Below, in pieces: positions 1 to 11,974 of a stretch of DNA of 64,000 nt. The stretch is taken from contig VCJN01000573.1 of assembly GCA_006384855.1 (NCBI GenBank), positions 25,511 to 89,510 on the forward strand. Direction: 5' to 3'. A program made the translations under genes and the position numbers. The stretch comes from Tetraselmis striata (lineage: Eukaryota; Chlorophyta; Chlorodendrophyceae; Chlorodendrales; Chlorodendraceae). The first letter of the stretch is position 1; the number at the start of each line of letters is the position of its first letter. Below the pieces are notes generated by a model. The model saw nothing but the letters and a program-made list of their open reading frames with translations, searched no databases and was not told where the DNA came from.

Positions 1-332
1 ATCAGCACCCGGCGCTGACGAAGGCCGTGGCCGGCTTCGTGACATATGGGGATCACGCGGCGTGGCTGGAGAAGCAAGCTAAGGCTTGTGCTCAGCGGGA
101 GGCGCAACAAAAGAGAAGGGCGTTGGAGGAGGACTACCTTGCCAAGCGCAATGAGCGTCTTCGGATGCTCGTTGTGCCAGGTGGGCGTGAGAGGCTGACT
201 GCCAACGGCAACTATTCCCCCAGCCGCAATCCCATGTTCAATGGGCAGGATAAGGCAGCTGGCGTTAAATATGCCATGGACATGTCTGAGGTGCCGCCAC
301 CAGCTAGGCGAGTGTATGATTATGATGCATGA
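1..332 (+). CDS. C-terminal end of an unrecognised protein (5' truncated by window)
   Basis: The frame is open from position 3 to a TGA at 330-332, giving about 109 residues with no start, so the gene begins before the window. The visible part is hydrophilic, with a charged, probably helical stretch rich in Lys, Arg, Glu and Gln, then a Gly/Asn/Pro-rich tail ending in VYDYDA. No domain is recognisable. A TGTAA at 435-439, about 100 bases past the stop, fits a green-algal polyadenylation signal and supports this being a real gene end. The segment could also belong to a mobile element, since the next frames downstream look like one. That the frame is coding is likely; its function is unknown. 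Confidence 0.45.
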   Translation, partial: QHPALTKAVAGFVTYGDHAAWLEKQAKACAQREAQQKRRALEEDYLAKRNERLRMLVVPGGRERLTANGNYSPSRNPMFNGQDKAAGVKYAMDMSEVPPPARRVYDYDA

Positions 333-434
333 ATGACAGATTTTGTGGGGCAGTTCAAGAAGCCGGGGAAAAGGCGGCGTCGCTGATAGTCACCAGCATG
401 CATAGGCGGCATTCCGGGAGGATGACGGCATGTG

Positions 435-439
435 TGTAA
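435..439 (+). promoter_or_regulatory. TGTAA polyadenylation-type signal
   Basis: TGTAA, the common chlorophyte poly(A) signal, lies about 100 bases after the stop codon at 332. Five-base motifs occur by chance, so the support is positional only. Confidence 0.3.
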
Positions 440-681
440 TTACATTTCCAACCTATTTCTTTGCCGCACGGGATGTGTTAAAGGTGTGCTCTGGGAACTT
501 GAGCTTCAGGCTGGCATGTGTCTGCTCATGCTTCTCTCGCTTTACCTTAGCCACATACCCAGTGCCCAGACAATCTGCGTAGCCATATCATCACCATCCC
601 TTTTAGTGACATGTAAACACAATGACTACAACAGACATCAAAATATAATTGCAGCATACCTTCAGCACCACAATTGTGCCA

Positions 682-1980
682 TTAGTCCTTGTGGCATTGA
701 AGATTCATGTATGTGGCATCAGCAACTACCTGGATGCTGAGAGACTCCCCGGGTTTGATGAGCCCCTCCTTCAGCAGTAGCTTGGCACGATGCTGAAGCA
801 CCAGCTTGAGATCCAGTGTGCGTGATATCATGTCCTCCGTAGTGCTGAGCCCCACCGCAGCCAGTTCCTCCCCTTGCCCTTTCAGCATATCCTCCACTGA
901 TGGCCACTTGATCATCAAGTTGCCATATGACAGCACCATCTGCACCAGCTTCTCCATGTCCGCGTCCCACTTGGAACTGCTGAGGTTGATGAGACGCTGA
1001 AAGGCATCTTGAGATAGCTTCAGGTCAGTGTAGACCTGCACAGCGTTGCGCGCTCACATCTTTCTAATGGCCAGCACGGTACGCCTCTCTGCTGCTTTCA
1101 AGTGATGTTTAAACTGCTTAGACTCCAATATGGAGGCCAGCAACTCGGGGTAGTTGCTTGGCTAGGAGGGCGCCTAGGATAAAGCGCGCGCGCAGAGGGG
1201 GGGGGGGGTGCGCTGCTCGCACATCCGTTGGCTGGCCCACTAGCTCCACCTCCTCCACGATGCCCGCCTCCTCCCCGTCAGCTCCATGCGCGTCGACATC
1301 GCCCTGATGCTGTTGCTGTTCCGCTCTTTCGTCACCGCCTGAAGGGGCTCCGAACTGTGCGCCGGGCCCGCCCTCCGCATACACAGACTGCCAGTTGTCG
1401 TCGTCTCCGACTGCGTGGGTGAGCCACGCCTCCAGCTGCTCGGCCTTGCGGCCGATGAACTTGCGCACAGTCGCTCGGGTCGTCGCCTCCCGCAGCTTGT
1501 AGGACAGGCCTGCCGGCCGCTCCCTCCCCGGCTTCTGGCCCCCGCCCTCCTCGGCACTGCCGCTGCCCTCACTGCCAGCTGACTCAGCCTGGCTGCCATT
1601 CGACTCAAACATGAGCCGTATCTTGGCTTTTAGGCGCGCTACGTTCTTGTCGCACTTCCGGCGCAGGATGTGCGCCTCCACTCGCGCCCTCTCCTCCGCC
1701 GCAAGTTGGGACCGCAGCTCCTTCTCCACTTCGTTCTGCCTGTTGACAACCTCCCTCCAGCAACGCTCCGCCTCCTCCGAGGCCGTCGCTCTCTTCAGCA
1801 TGTACTTGACCTCTGACTCGAGGTTTTGTAGCTGGGTCGACACACAAGTCGTCGCTGCTGATTTCAAGGACGACGGCCCGGCCGGCATGCCGCTGCCGCT
1901 GGCACCCGCCCCGCCTCCTCCATCACCACCGGCATCGCCGCGGCTTTCTTAGAATGCCGTTTCTTTGAAGTGTAGCCCAT
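682..1980 (-). pseudogene. Unrecognised coiled-coil protein, possibly a decayed mobile-element gene
   Basis: Two long minus-strand frames lie end to end: 1118-1888 (about 256 residues) and 682-1041 (about 119 residues). A plausible start is the ATG at 1980, opening with the basic stretch MGYTSKKRHSKK. That frame must shift near 1890-1925, by an intron or a frameshift, to join the second frame. The 1118-1888 frame begins with a Glu/Arg/Lys heptad-like region, then a Ser/Gly/Glu-rich linker, then a Lys/Arg-rich block. The 682-1041 frame is Leu/Lys-rich and helical. No catalytic motif is visible. The basic N-terminus followed by a coiled coil recalls the DNA-binding part of many algal transposon proteins, but that is inference. 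It may be an intact spliced gene rather than a pseudogene. Confidence 0.3.
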
Positions 1981-4900
1981 GGTACCCGGACGGGGGACGG
2001 GGGGAGGGGGGCAAACGACGTGGCTGTTGTAAGCAAAGATGTTATGCAAGCTGCTGTGACATGCCGTGGAGTGGCAGATATTGCATCCCGACTGCACGCG
2101 GCCGCCAGGTCGCCCCTACCGCCTGCGCACCAGCCGCCTCCCGACACCGCATGTACTCCCCCCACAGGGCTTGGCAGAGGTACCTACAAGGTCTCTAGAC
2201 ATAGATCGGGCACTATGGTGACTGCCAGTACGGCTAGAGGTACTGGAGGGCGCGTACGCGTGCGCGTACGTTAAAATGACCGATTTTCGGGCTCGGAACT
2301 GCGCTGTGGTCAACACCTACCGGCTGCGCACTCGGCCGCATCAGGTGCGGATGCCGCCCTTTTTGCCCCATTCACGCAATGCCGCCCACCCACGCCAAAC
2401 AGAATCGGAGAAATCTCGGCACCGATCCCACCCGACACGGACCCGATATCGCTAGAGGAGGGGAAGCTGAGGTCGTAACCGTGGCGGTTTTTTGAGTTAC
2501 TCCGATGTTCTCTCGCATTACTGTCGGTTGATGCTACATGGGGTAGGAGGCTGAAAATCCGTCGCGCCGACGCAGCGCCCAACGGTTTGGCGCGCGGCGC
2601 GAGAACTGCGCTCGGTGCATTCTGGCCATTTCGGCAATCTAGCCCGCCGCCTCCGAGTTATGCCGGCAGTGCGGCAAGTCCACCACAGTAGCCGGACTGG
2701 CAATGGTAGGCGAGGATGCGTTGGTCTCGGCGGTGACCGAGGCGATGTACGACCGCTAGAACAGCCACCACATGCAGGGAGGCTTGAAGCCCGCGACAAC
2801 GACCTTTCGCGGCGTGCCCGCGGACCTCCTCGTCTCGTTATGCGATATCGACGAGGCACGATTAAACATGTGGCACAAGGTCCGCATCACAGCCCGCGGC
2901 GGGAGCAAGAAGGTCAGATACATGACCACTTGCAGCGAGGGAGTCGAGTCGGTCGCCGTCCTCTAGGACGTGCACGGCGGGATGCTGAAGGTTCGCAATC
3001 ACAAGCGGCATGCGAAGAAAGCACGGGCTGAGGCACACGCGGAGCTGCACGGGAAGAGGGGAGGGCACGGTGGGGTCAGGACGACCGACATGGGGGACAT
3101 CGTGTCCACGTTGTACCCTATGTCCCTAGAAATACGCATCGCACGCATCGTATGCAGGACGTAGTACACATCGTCGGATAATTCGACTGGGACCCGGCCA
3201 CCGACACCATATCTCCTGCGGCGATCCCAGAGCAATCCAACAAATACAGATAATTGAATTTATATACTGCACTGATCTCAATCATGCCACCGTACACGCT
3301 CTCATCCGAGAAAAATACCAACACATGGTGAGCGCCCTACGTCAACAAGTAGGCTAGCAGTGTCCAATTGAAATCATCCCCGTCACCCTCAGCCGCAACG
3401 GCACCAGCATGCACAAACTCACACTACTAGAAGCCATCCATAGCCTCACGGTCCTCCGCCCCAAGAAGCAACCCCCAGACAAACCCCCTCCGCCTCCCAG
3501 CGCCGCCGCAGTCCGCCTATTTAGGAAACTCCAAAGACACGCAATCGGATGGCTACATACTCTCCTCCGCATATCCCGACAGCCCCTGAAACCTGCCATG
3601 TCCAACCCCAGTACCTCCCACAAACCATGTACGCACACTCACCGTTAACATATTAAACGCTTCCGCAGATCACCGTACACGACACCCCCGCTACGGCAAG
3701 TGGGACCAATATCAAGCGGCATGGCAGGAGGAGGGGCGCGGGCGGAAGGCCGGATATCGGCGTCTGAAACACGGCCGTTAAAATACCCGGCATTGAACCT
3801 GCATTGATCACGAAAGGTATGCCTTACATGTACCGTCCATTTGGGCGTCGGCCCATTCGAGGAATGCGAGTTGGGGCAAGCCCCATCTGGCGGACGAGCA
3901 AAATAACATTCCACGAACTACAAAGACCCATACAAAACTAATCTAGGCGTACCAGTATGACTTATTATAGCGATTATATGTGGCAAAATGTGTGGTGTTG
4001 TGGCGGATTCATACTTCTTCCGCAAGTTCCACTGTATAGATTGGGCATTTTTGTCTTCAAAGTTTCTAGCTCACCATACATAGCTTAACTTACAACCCCA
4101 CGGGGGCGCTCGGCACCCCTAGACCAGTCCTAGCTCTAGTGTCAAGGTCGGGCCGGTTGCACCCTCAAAAGAGCCGGTCAATGATGTAACAATGGCACCG
4201 CCTCAAAAAAATGGGAATCGCGCGCCGATCCCGTAAGGCGCGCTGTCCGTGACGACACCCCATACACCGCCAACAATGCACACGGCCCGCCCGACGTGAC
4301 GTTGCACGGGGCTTGAGGGGAGATAGGTGCGACGGCGTGCGTGGCGGGCTGCTGAAGGCTCGGCTAGCTATGTAGCAGCTCGCTGTGTCGGTGCGGCGGC
4401 CACTGTGCGGAAAAGCATGTTTTCGAGTTTTCAAATGGCAGTCGGTCAGCATGGCGCGCGGGAGCTACACCAAGCTCCGCACCAAGCACACGGCCCAAAC
4501 TCTCATCGAGGAGGCCAAAACTATGAAGCAACGTGGCAAGTTCAACAAGCATCACGGGCAATCGATGCTTTTTCTTGCCGGGGACCACGGCATTCCCCGG
4601 GGCGCAGCTTCAGCGGGTGGGTGAAGGAGGTGGAGAATGAGGCAGTTGGCAAGCCGAGCCGCCGGCGTTGTTGGAACCGCCCCCGGCGGGGCAGCAAACC
4701 GCCGTGAGAAGGCACTTTAACCGTATACTGCCTAGTATGTCTTCGTCCCGGTGGCTGCTCGGGGCCGGACGGCCTGCGTAGTAGACTGGACGCGACGGCC
4801 GGGGTGGGTAGGTCAAATGGCCCAATCTAAAAAAGCCGGCCGGGTCCCGCGGAATTTGACGTCCCGGCCACCGCGCGGCTACTACCCACTCACCGCCACC

Positions 4901-6741
4901 ACATCACCAAATGACTGACCACCGCCGGGAGGGCTGGAGTAGGTCTTGATCTAGCCATGGTAACAGTGTTGAGGTCGCTGAGCCTTTCCAAGTTGGCGCC
5001 AATAGGCTCCCAACACTGACCCAATCCATCCAGTTTACTCGCTACCACACCTCTCCACAAGTCCGAGGCCCCTTTATTTCTCGCCGAATCTGAGCTTTTG
5101 AATAGTACGGCATCTGAATATAGGGTTTATGACCTGAAATCCTGGACTGTTGCACATTTATGCTCAGCCTATATCACCATAGGGTGTAAGCAACCCCCTT
5201 GGCCCTAACAAGGGTCCTACACTATTACCACTTGCGCCACGCTAAGCGTTTCACGTATTCTCACAACAACATGGGTTGGTGCCCCGCACGTCCCGCCGCT
5301 CATGCATATACCATTGAATGTTGGGATGGTCATAGGTGGGAAGTGAAACATGTCAGCAAAGAGGCTAAGTTATTTTGGGTGGGGTGGGGCGATATATCCG
5401 CGTGCGCCCGTGCACGATGTGGCGTGAAACCATCGCAACTGCAGTGATGTAGTGTGGTGCATCTCTCAAACTCGTAGCATCGCTCAGTGCGTTGCGAGGA
5501 AACCTCTGACAATTTGATACAAATATCACTAAGATCTACGAGCGGCAGGACGGTCGTCCGAGGTCATTTAGGCACTTTTCGAGTTTTTAGAAATAATATG
5601 TCGAATCTGACGTCTGTGTCAGCGTGTGGTCATCTCGTTGACGTGAAACTTTACGCCAAGTAGATCTCAAAACTTGATACACAGTGGCGGGACAATGTGC
5701 TGTGTATATTCGTGCACGGACCATTCATACTTGGCACATGCCCCCCTTGAGCGATGCTCAAGGCCGTCATGTCGTATCTCCCATTTCACAGTATTATTTC
5801 CACCAGCATCGACGCATTAAGGTACACGCCATTGCCGTCTCACTGGGCTCAGCAACATGGCGCGCTATGGGCAAACGGCCATGCACTACTATAGAAAAGC
5901 TTTGGCCTACGGCAAGGAGGCCGCGAGAACCCTCTCCCGCATGCGCGTGCAACGATCACAGCCGCATTTTGTCCATGATTATTTTGCCCATAAACCATCG
6001 TCATCGACACATAGGGTTTGGTCCAGGTCGTAAATGACCTAATTTCAATGCCCTACGTGAATGATGGATGGTGATCATACCAAGGGTGATGTGGTATGAG
6101 TAAGAGGGCAGTGGTGCCCCATGCCTATTTATGCACACAAGTGGCGCAATTTGTGGTAGTGTTGCAGCGCTAGCGCCATAAGCCTTGTTTTTACCCAAAT
6201 GAAAGTGTTGACGGCAACGACTACCGCGTGGCAATATGGGGTGTATCACGCTATCGCGGCATTTCCCCCCAGCCGTACGACCCTGAGTAATATGCATGCA
6301 CCCACGCAAGGTCTCAGTGTAGCCGCGCATGTGCATGCATGTGGATCAAATTTGCAAAGCCAATACTTTATGTGGAGGGGTGTATATAAGTCATGATTAC
6401 ATCGGGGCGCGGTCAGCGTGGGGGCTGCACTCAACTACTGGGCCAAGGCCTTCATCCCCGTGTTATATATGTACCCGCGCACGCGAGAGGTTGATTTAAT
6501 AATGCATGAGAGGTTTCCCTAGCCACCATTTCACACTCGCTGAACCACTTGCAAAACCGAACACACCCCCGTATGTGATGCTCCAGACAAACGGAGCATG
6601 TCCACAATTGGGATTCTGCAAACACGGCATCTGCGAGTTGGGACAAAAACAACATTTCCGGGATAAACAACGCTGAAATTAAAGTTTATTCGGACAAATG
6701 TGGATTATTACACTTAAGAATAGCGGACCGATATTATATAA
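1981..6741. other. Gene-poor stretch with no recognisable intact gene
   Basis: No frame here has a recognisable domain or a convincing exon chain. Two short plus-strand segments look more protein-like than their surroundings: 2772-2966 (64 residues, stopped by TAG, with the same frame continuing to about 3164) and 4451-4620, which starts MARGSYTKLRTKHTAQ. Both may be relics of dead coding sequence. The composition varies, with AT-richer stretches around 3900-4100 and 6660-6750. No tandem repeat or RNA gene was seen. Confidence 0.4.
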
Positions 6742-7830
6742 TTATTGTACGTGACGGGCCGCCGCGCGCGCGTGGCACCAGCAATCGGCAAGCCATCGTC
6801 GAGCATCTCGCACAACGAGCGCACCATCAGCCTCGCGGCAGGAAGGAGGCAGCATGGTCAGCATCTGCCACAAAGCACTGCCAACGAGCCCGCTCGCCAC
6901 CGTTGCGTGGTTGGTACCCTTCGGACTTCGGAGCAGCGGGATGGGCCACATCCTGGCAGTTGCACCAATGTCCCCGGCTGCGTATTGGAAGCGCATGATC
7001 TTCGCCGCACAGATGCGATCGGCATCACCTCATCACCCGCCGTTAGTATGTTTCCTCCATTGCCGCCTTGCATGCCGCCGCCGCAGCCTCGCGGTTAGCG
7101 GTATGTTGCGTGGTATGTAGCTGCCGCGAGTGTAGCGTCCGTTGTCCCCCCACTCGGACTCTCGCCCTTCTTGTCGCGAGTGAGACCAAGGGTTTTAGGA
7201 TGGAACCCCAAGTCTTGTTGCAAGGTGCAGCGATGCTCCTTCGAAACCTTTATCATCTTCTCCACCTCCTCGACGAGGCCACGCTTGGCATACTTGAAGT
7301 AAGGCTGTCCGATAGTCTCGTGCCTTGCGTGCAAACTTGCGGCAGCGGAAGGGTTGTCAGGACGGTCTCGTGACTCAAAGCCTTGTCGTTGTTGGCGCGG
7401 AGATGCTTGAATGACCTTGCAGTCATCCACTTTCCGAAAAATATCTTATTGGCTACCCCCCAACAATATATTTCACTCCTTTGCCACCAAGCTACGGGTG
7501 ACCTTTGGGACTCATGAGCAAATTGTGCCCCCGTTCCATGATGAGCTCCTCAAGGGCGCCCTTTTCGTTCCGGAAGTCCTCACACGCATCTTTTTTTTAT
7601 CTGGCGTGAAGTAGGGTCCGCCCATTATCATGCCGGAGCCCACGCCCCAGCCACCAACAAATGCTCGAGACCCTTGCTTGGGTCGACTTGAGCCTTCCCT
7701 CTTGCCACCGCGGTCGGGCATGTTGGCGGGGCTGAGTGAGTGGCCGGCAGGCTGGTCGCTGAGTGAGTGTGCCGAGTTTGCCGGGATGCTGGCGACATGC
7801 GGTTATCCGCGGCATCCGCGCGCTTCACGC
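6742..7830 (-). pseudogene. Possible decayed coding remnant
   Basis: Three neighbouring minus-strand frames read like fragments of one protein: 7512-7721, 7095-7430 (containing KYAKRGLVEEVEKMIK) and 6742-6996. They lie in different frames, separated by stops and AT-rich sequence, without clear splice sites. No family is recognised. The Lys/Glu-rich helical segment near 7250 is the most protein-like part. The pieces may be relics of a mobile element or simply chance frames. Confidence 0.2.
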
Positions 7831-7950
7831 GCGCACGGTTGATCGAATTGCTCCGCGGTTGGCCTCAGCTCTGCGTGCAGCGCGGAATAAAACAAGTATT
7901 TAAGTCGTTGCTGGGCTCAGAAAACCCTAGATTCAGCTTTGAAGTAATTC

Positions 7951-8035
7951 ACTCGCTGGATTTTCTTCTGGATTTCCTTCTGGATTTCTGTGTGGATTTC
8001 TTGAATGTTGCGTCTAGCTCATGTAATCAAATAAT
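7951..8035 (-). repeat. Dispersed repeat, copy 1 (inverted relative to 10828)
   Basis: An array of GGATTT(C/T)CTTCT-like units followed by TTGAATGTTGCG and a CATGTAATCA end. The same sequence occurs in the opposite orientation at 10828-10897, and a shorter copy lies at 51565-51610. The first two copies flank the kinase gene at 8675-10343 as inverted repeats. Confidence 0.6.
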
Positions 8036-8674
8036 TCAATCCCCAATGAGACCACCAAAGCATACGATCCGGCAGCCAAACTGACACGCATGTCAGGAGG
8101 GCCAAGATTTTTGCCACGCCTAAAATTATGGTTTGGGCGGTCTAAAAACTTAAACCCTATCAAAAACCTACGAGGCCTAATCTGCATTTCTACTAAACCC
8201 TAGGATTTTTCTAAGTGTAATGAATGAAAATATCTTGAAATTGCTCCTGCGGACCTGCCATAAAATTAAAAATTTATATATGTACAAAATAAATTCTTAC
8301 AGGCATTTCGTCATCCATAAAAAAACGGCATCATCCGCCCTGCTGCCACCAAACCCTCGAATATCTGCCCTCCAACGGCCCATCGTCGCGCTCTGCCGTG
8401 CATGCAGGGTGGTGATCCGCCAGCCAGGGCAGGGCCCGCGCCGCCGGCCCGTCCACCACTCCACTATTGACAGCCAGCTCATTTGCAGTTGCAAGTTGCA
8501 AGCTCATTCCAAGATCCACGCAGGCGGCGACCCCTGGCTCTGAAACCCGCCTGCGCCTACTTAGGTGGACGTTGATGCGAGCACGGGGGTAAACCCTTTG
8601 CACCACTGCGCAAACTACCAGTACCTTTCCGCCCTCCGCGGCAGTGGCCCACCGCCCATCACCCCGGCATCACG

Positions 8675-10343
8675 ATGGAGGCCGCCGGCAGCAGCGGCGC
8701 CACGCCAAAGGATATAGATTACGGCAGCATAACAGACTTTGTGAACATGGTGGAGCTGTACCGGGGGCGCCACTCGGTGGTGTGGCGCTGCACGTGCAAA
8801 CGGAGCCGGCAGCCGCTGGTGGTAAAGGGATACGTGAAGGAGAAGATGCGGGAGAGGCATTATGGGCAGGTGGCTCGCGAGGTGGTGCTGATGCAAAAGT
8901 GCCGGCCCGCCGGGATCGTGCGCTTTGCGGGATCCTTCGAGGACGACCGCGTGATATACATAGTGCAGGAGGACTGCAGCAAGGGCGACCTGTTCCAGCT
9001 CATGAACGCATGTGGAGGGCGGATGGCGGAGAAGGACGTGGTGCGCAAGGTGATCACGCCGCTGCTGCAGAGTCTGGAGGTGCTACACGAGATTAATGTA
9101 CTGCACCGAGATATCAAGCCGGAAAACATTTTCTTCGCCACCGACGGCACCATGCGCCTCGGCGACTTCGGCCTCGCCATCTGCACGAACTCCGAGCGGC
9201 CGAAGTCCCGCGTCGGCACCCTGGACTACATGGTGCTACCTCCCTCCCCTCCCCCTCCCCCTCCCCCGCCGTTCTCTCTCCACGCCGCACCGCACAGCAC
9301 TGCAGCAACTCATCGTCCCGCCTGCTCGCCCCGCCATCCCCCAAACCCTCCCTCCTCGTACCCCCCCCCTCCCCCCCCCCCCGCGCCAACCTCCCACCCC
9401 GGACCGCCTTCCACTCCCAACTCGTGCACATCCCAACCTCTCCACCTCCTCCGAGAGCTCATACATTTCCGTCCCCCACCCGCTCCGATTCTCATGTGTA
9501 TTCCGGGTTTTGTGGGGTTAGGTTGTGTGTACCCTTGCGGCTCACACCATCCGTTTCGGCGCAGGGAAGGAGAGGGAAAGGGTACTTTGGGCACCGCCAT
9601 TTATGTTCGCACAACACCCATGGTACCCGGTGTTGCTTGATGGCTCGGCCTGTGGCCCCGGCATGGCAACGTCAGTGGCCTGGGATTAAATGTACATTTC
9701 AAGCGGTGCTCTGTTTTATCACAATGACCGTCACCCCTGCGATGCCTCGCCAATGTACCACGTCGGGGGACAGAGAGCGGGAAGCGAGAGGCGCGCGCAT
9801 CATCGCTGTGCGTGCATGCTGTCTCTCACCCGTTTCCCCTCCCCGGCATGGCCGCAGGCGCCCGAGGTGATCTCGCTCCCCAACCACGAGGAGCGCGAGG
9901 CGGTGGAGAAGAAGCACGGGATGCAGAATGTGTCATACTACAACGCCAAGGTCGACATCTGGTCGGTGGGCATCCTGGCGTACGAGCTGATCGTGGGGCG
10001 GCCGCCCTTCGAGGTGGAGGGGGAGCGCGAGACGGCGCTGCGCATCATGTTTGACGAGAACATCGAGTTCCCGAACGGCATGAGCGAGCAGAGCATCCAC
10101 TTCATCAAGCTCGCGCTCACCAAGTCGGCCAGCAAGCGCCCGAGCGCGACGCAGATGCTGGCGCACCCCTGGGTGGTGCCCTACTCCGGGGCGGCCGCCG
10201 CGGACCGCGGCAAAACCTCGAACGAGGTGGAATGGAGCGGCGCCGCCGCGCCGGAGGCGTCCAGCCCCTCAAAGACGCGGAGCATGCGCCCGTCCATGGG
10301 CAAGCTGAAGAGCTTCTTCAGCAACAAGTTTGGGAACAAGTAG
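8675..10343 (+). CDS. Aurora-like serine/threonine protein kinase (CALK group)
   Basis: Two exons, 8675-9232 and 9858-10343, joined in phase 0 across a 625-base intron (GTGCTACC donor, CCGCAG acceptor, C-rich interior), give 347 residues. Kinase motifs are in order: nucleotide-loop region YRGRHSVVW (29-37), VVK with ATP-binding Lys51, HRDIKPEN with catalytic Asp146, DFG with Asp164, GTLDYM|APE spanning the splice junction at 186/187, then DIWSVGILAYELIVGRPPF. The loop lacks the full GxGxxG pattern, as in Chlamydomonas aurora-like kinase relatives. GTLDYMAPEV and the insert between APE and DIWS also fit that group, which is linked to flagellar length and disassembly. The C-terminal ~60 residues are a Ser/Lys-rich tail. 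The start is the first ATG before the domain. Kinase identity is certain; the CALK subgroup is inference. Confidence 0.88.
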
Positions 10344-10541
10344 AACCCCCCCCCCCCCCCCCCGGTCCCTTAGCCCCCCGCAACACTCTCCGCGACCCTG
10401 TGCTATCGCGCGGCTCGTCCGCACGCCTTGTCGTGCGCCCGTATGCCAGCCAAGGTGGCACACGGCCCGCTCCGCATTGGGCCCTGCTCTGTTTATTCGA
10501 ACCGCCCGCGCACGAGTTCAATCGAGACCGGGCAGAGGCAC

Positions 10542-10546
10542 TGTAA
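10542..10546 (+). promoter_or_regulatory. TGTAA polyadenylation-type signal of the kinase gene
   Basis: TGTAA about 200 bases past the kinase stop codon, with a C homopolymer between them. The assignment is positional only. Confidence 0.35.
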
Positions 10547-10827
10547 GCACGTGCTGAGGAAGCTCAGCTTTGAGCAGTGAAAGCCCGCCCCCCCCCCCCC
10601 CCCCCCCCCCCCGCCCGCCGGCCAGGCATGGCCCCAGCCGCAATGTGATGTTTTCCGCAGCCATTCTGAGCAGCCCCGCGTCGCTCCCTCTGCGCGCTGG
10701 GTGGATTCCAAATAACATCCGATGCGGGTGCCGACGCGCTTTCCATCGAAACTTGCGAGAAAGCGCCCGCCACCCGTAGAACCAGACGAATATTCTGCGC
10801 ACATGTTGCCCTCCGCAGACACTCAAC

Positions 10828-10897
10828 ATGATTACATGTGCTAGCTGCAAAATTCAAGAAATCCATACAGAAATCCAGAAGAAAATCCAGCTACGGG
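10828..10897 (+). repeat. Dispersed repeat, copy 2
   Basis: Begins CATGATTACATG and runs through TTCAAGAAATCCATACAGAA and AATCCAG units. It is the reverse complement of the copy at 7951-8035, with a few differences. Confidence 0.6.
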
Positions 10898-11974
10898 CCA
10901 CACGAGGCGGGAACCGCCATGACAGCCACCGATCAGGCATCGCCACCAACCAGCCGCCGCTCCACGCAGTAGGGACGCTCTCCCCAGCACACAATCCCGG
11001 GCCACTCCAATAGCGGCACTAGGCCGAATGTGATGTGAAGGCGCCGACAGGAAAGGGGCTTCGAAGAGTACGAGTAGAGGTCGTGTAGCAAGGAGCGGAA
11101 GGGGGGGGGGGGGGGGTCCAACCCAGAACGGGGCGCCATGTGGAGGCGCCAACAGGACAGGAAGGGAGAGAGTGCTCAACGAGTAGGGAATGGAGAGCCG
11201 ACCGGGCCAGCACCGACGTAAGACGCCGGTGTTCAGCTCACACTGCTCCTCCGCGGCAGTGGCAGCACGGGCGGGGCCAAGACTACCAAGGTGCCACCCG
11301 TGTACGATCCCCGCCCCCATCCCCAGCCGCAGACACTCAATATAGTACAATTATGTACTAACAAGGTGGCGTCAGGCACCTCCAAAGCAGCGCCCTGTTG
11401 CCCGTATCTTGTGGGTGTGTCAGGACCCTTACGCCTAATTCACAGTGCAAACATTGTAGGGGGGAGCCAATCCAGGGATGAGATGGAGTGATCTTGTGTC
11501 ACGCGAGTGCCGGCGGCTGCGAGCTTGCATCCCAGAGAAAAGTTGCGGGGGGGGGGGGGGGGGGGGGGGGGGACGATGGACTTTTAGTGCCACCTGGAAT
11601 ACTCATCTTCGCCATGACATGGCTGATAAGGTCCGCGGTCACAGGGCGTGGCGGCAGGGGCAGGTACATATATTGGTACGTTACCCCCGCCATATCTATC
11701 ATCGCCACAACTATCCCCGCCTAATCTCTGCTGCCTTTACCCCGATCGAGGGCAGCGCGGTCGCATTTCCGCACCCTCCCGTGATTGGACACCGACAGCA
11801 GCAGGGCCAGGGGGCAGGGGCAGATGCATCGCAGACACGCCGCTGTGAACAGATGGGGAATCGGGGTTGAAGCATGCTTTCAGCACTGGCCGGTGCCGTT
11901 CCGGGTGGGTCCGCCGCCCCTGTGGCTAGTACTCAGCAGCGGAGGCGGCGGCGGCGGTGGACGGCGCGCAGAGT

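Larger units (their letters stand above)
10347..11974. other. Intergenic region between convergent genes, with homopolymer runs
   Basis: This region separates the 3' ends of the kinase (+) and QCR7 (-). It holds C runs near 10347-10362 and 10587-10612, G runs near 11101-11116 and 11547-11572, and the second copy of the dispersed repeat at 10828-10897. Frames on both strands lack domains and read through homopolymers. Confidence 0.5.

Noticed and set aside
11547-11572. Long G run considered as an assembly gap filler or artefact
   Set aside because: Runs of many different lengths occur at positions correlated with splice donors and inside the foldback arm, which fits real sequence better, though exact lengths may be wrong.
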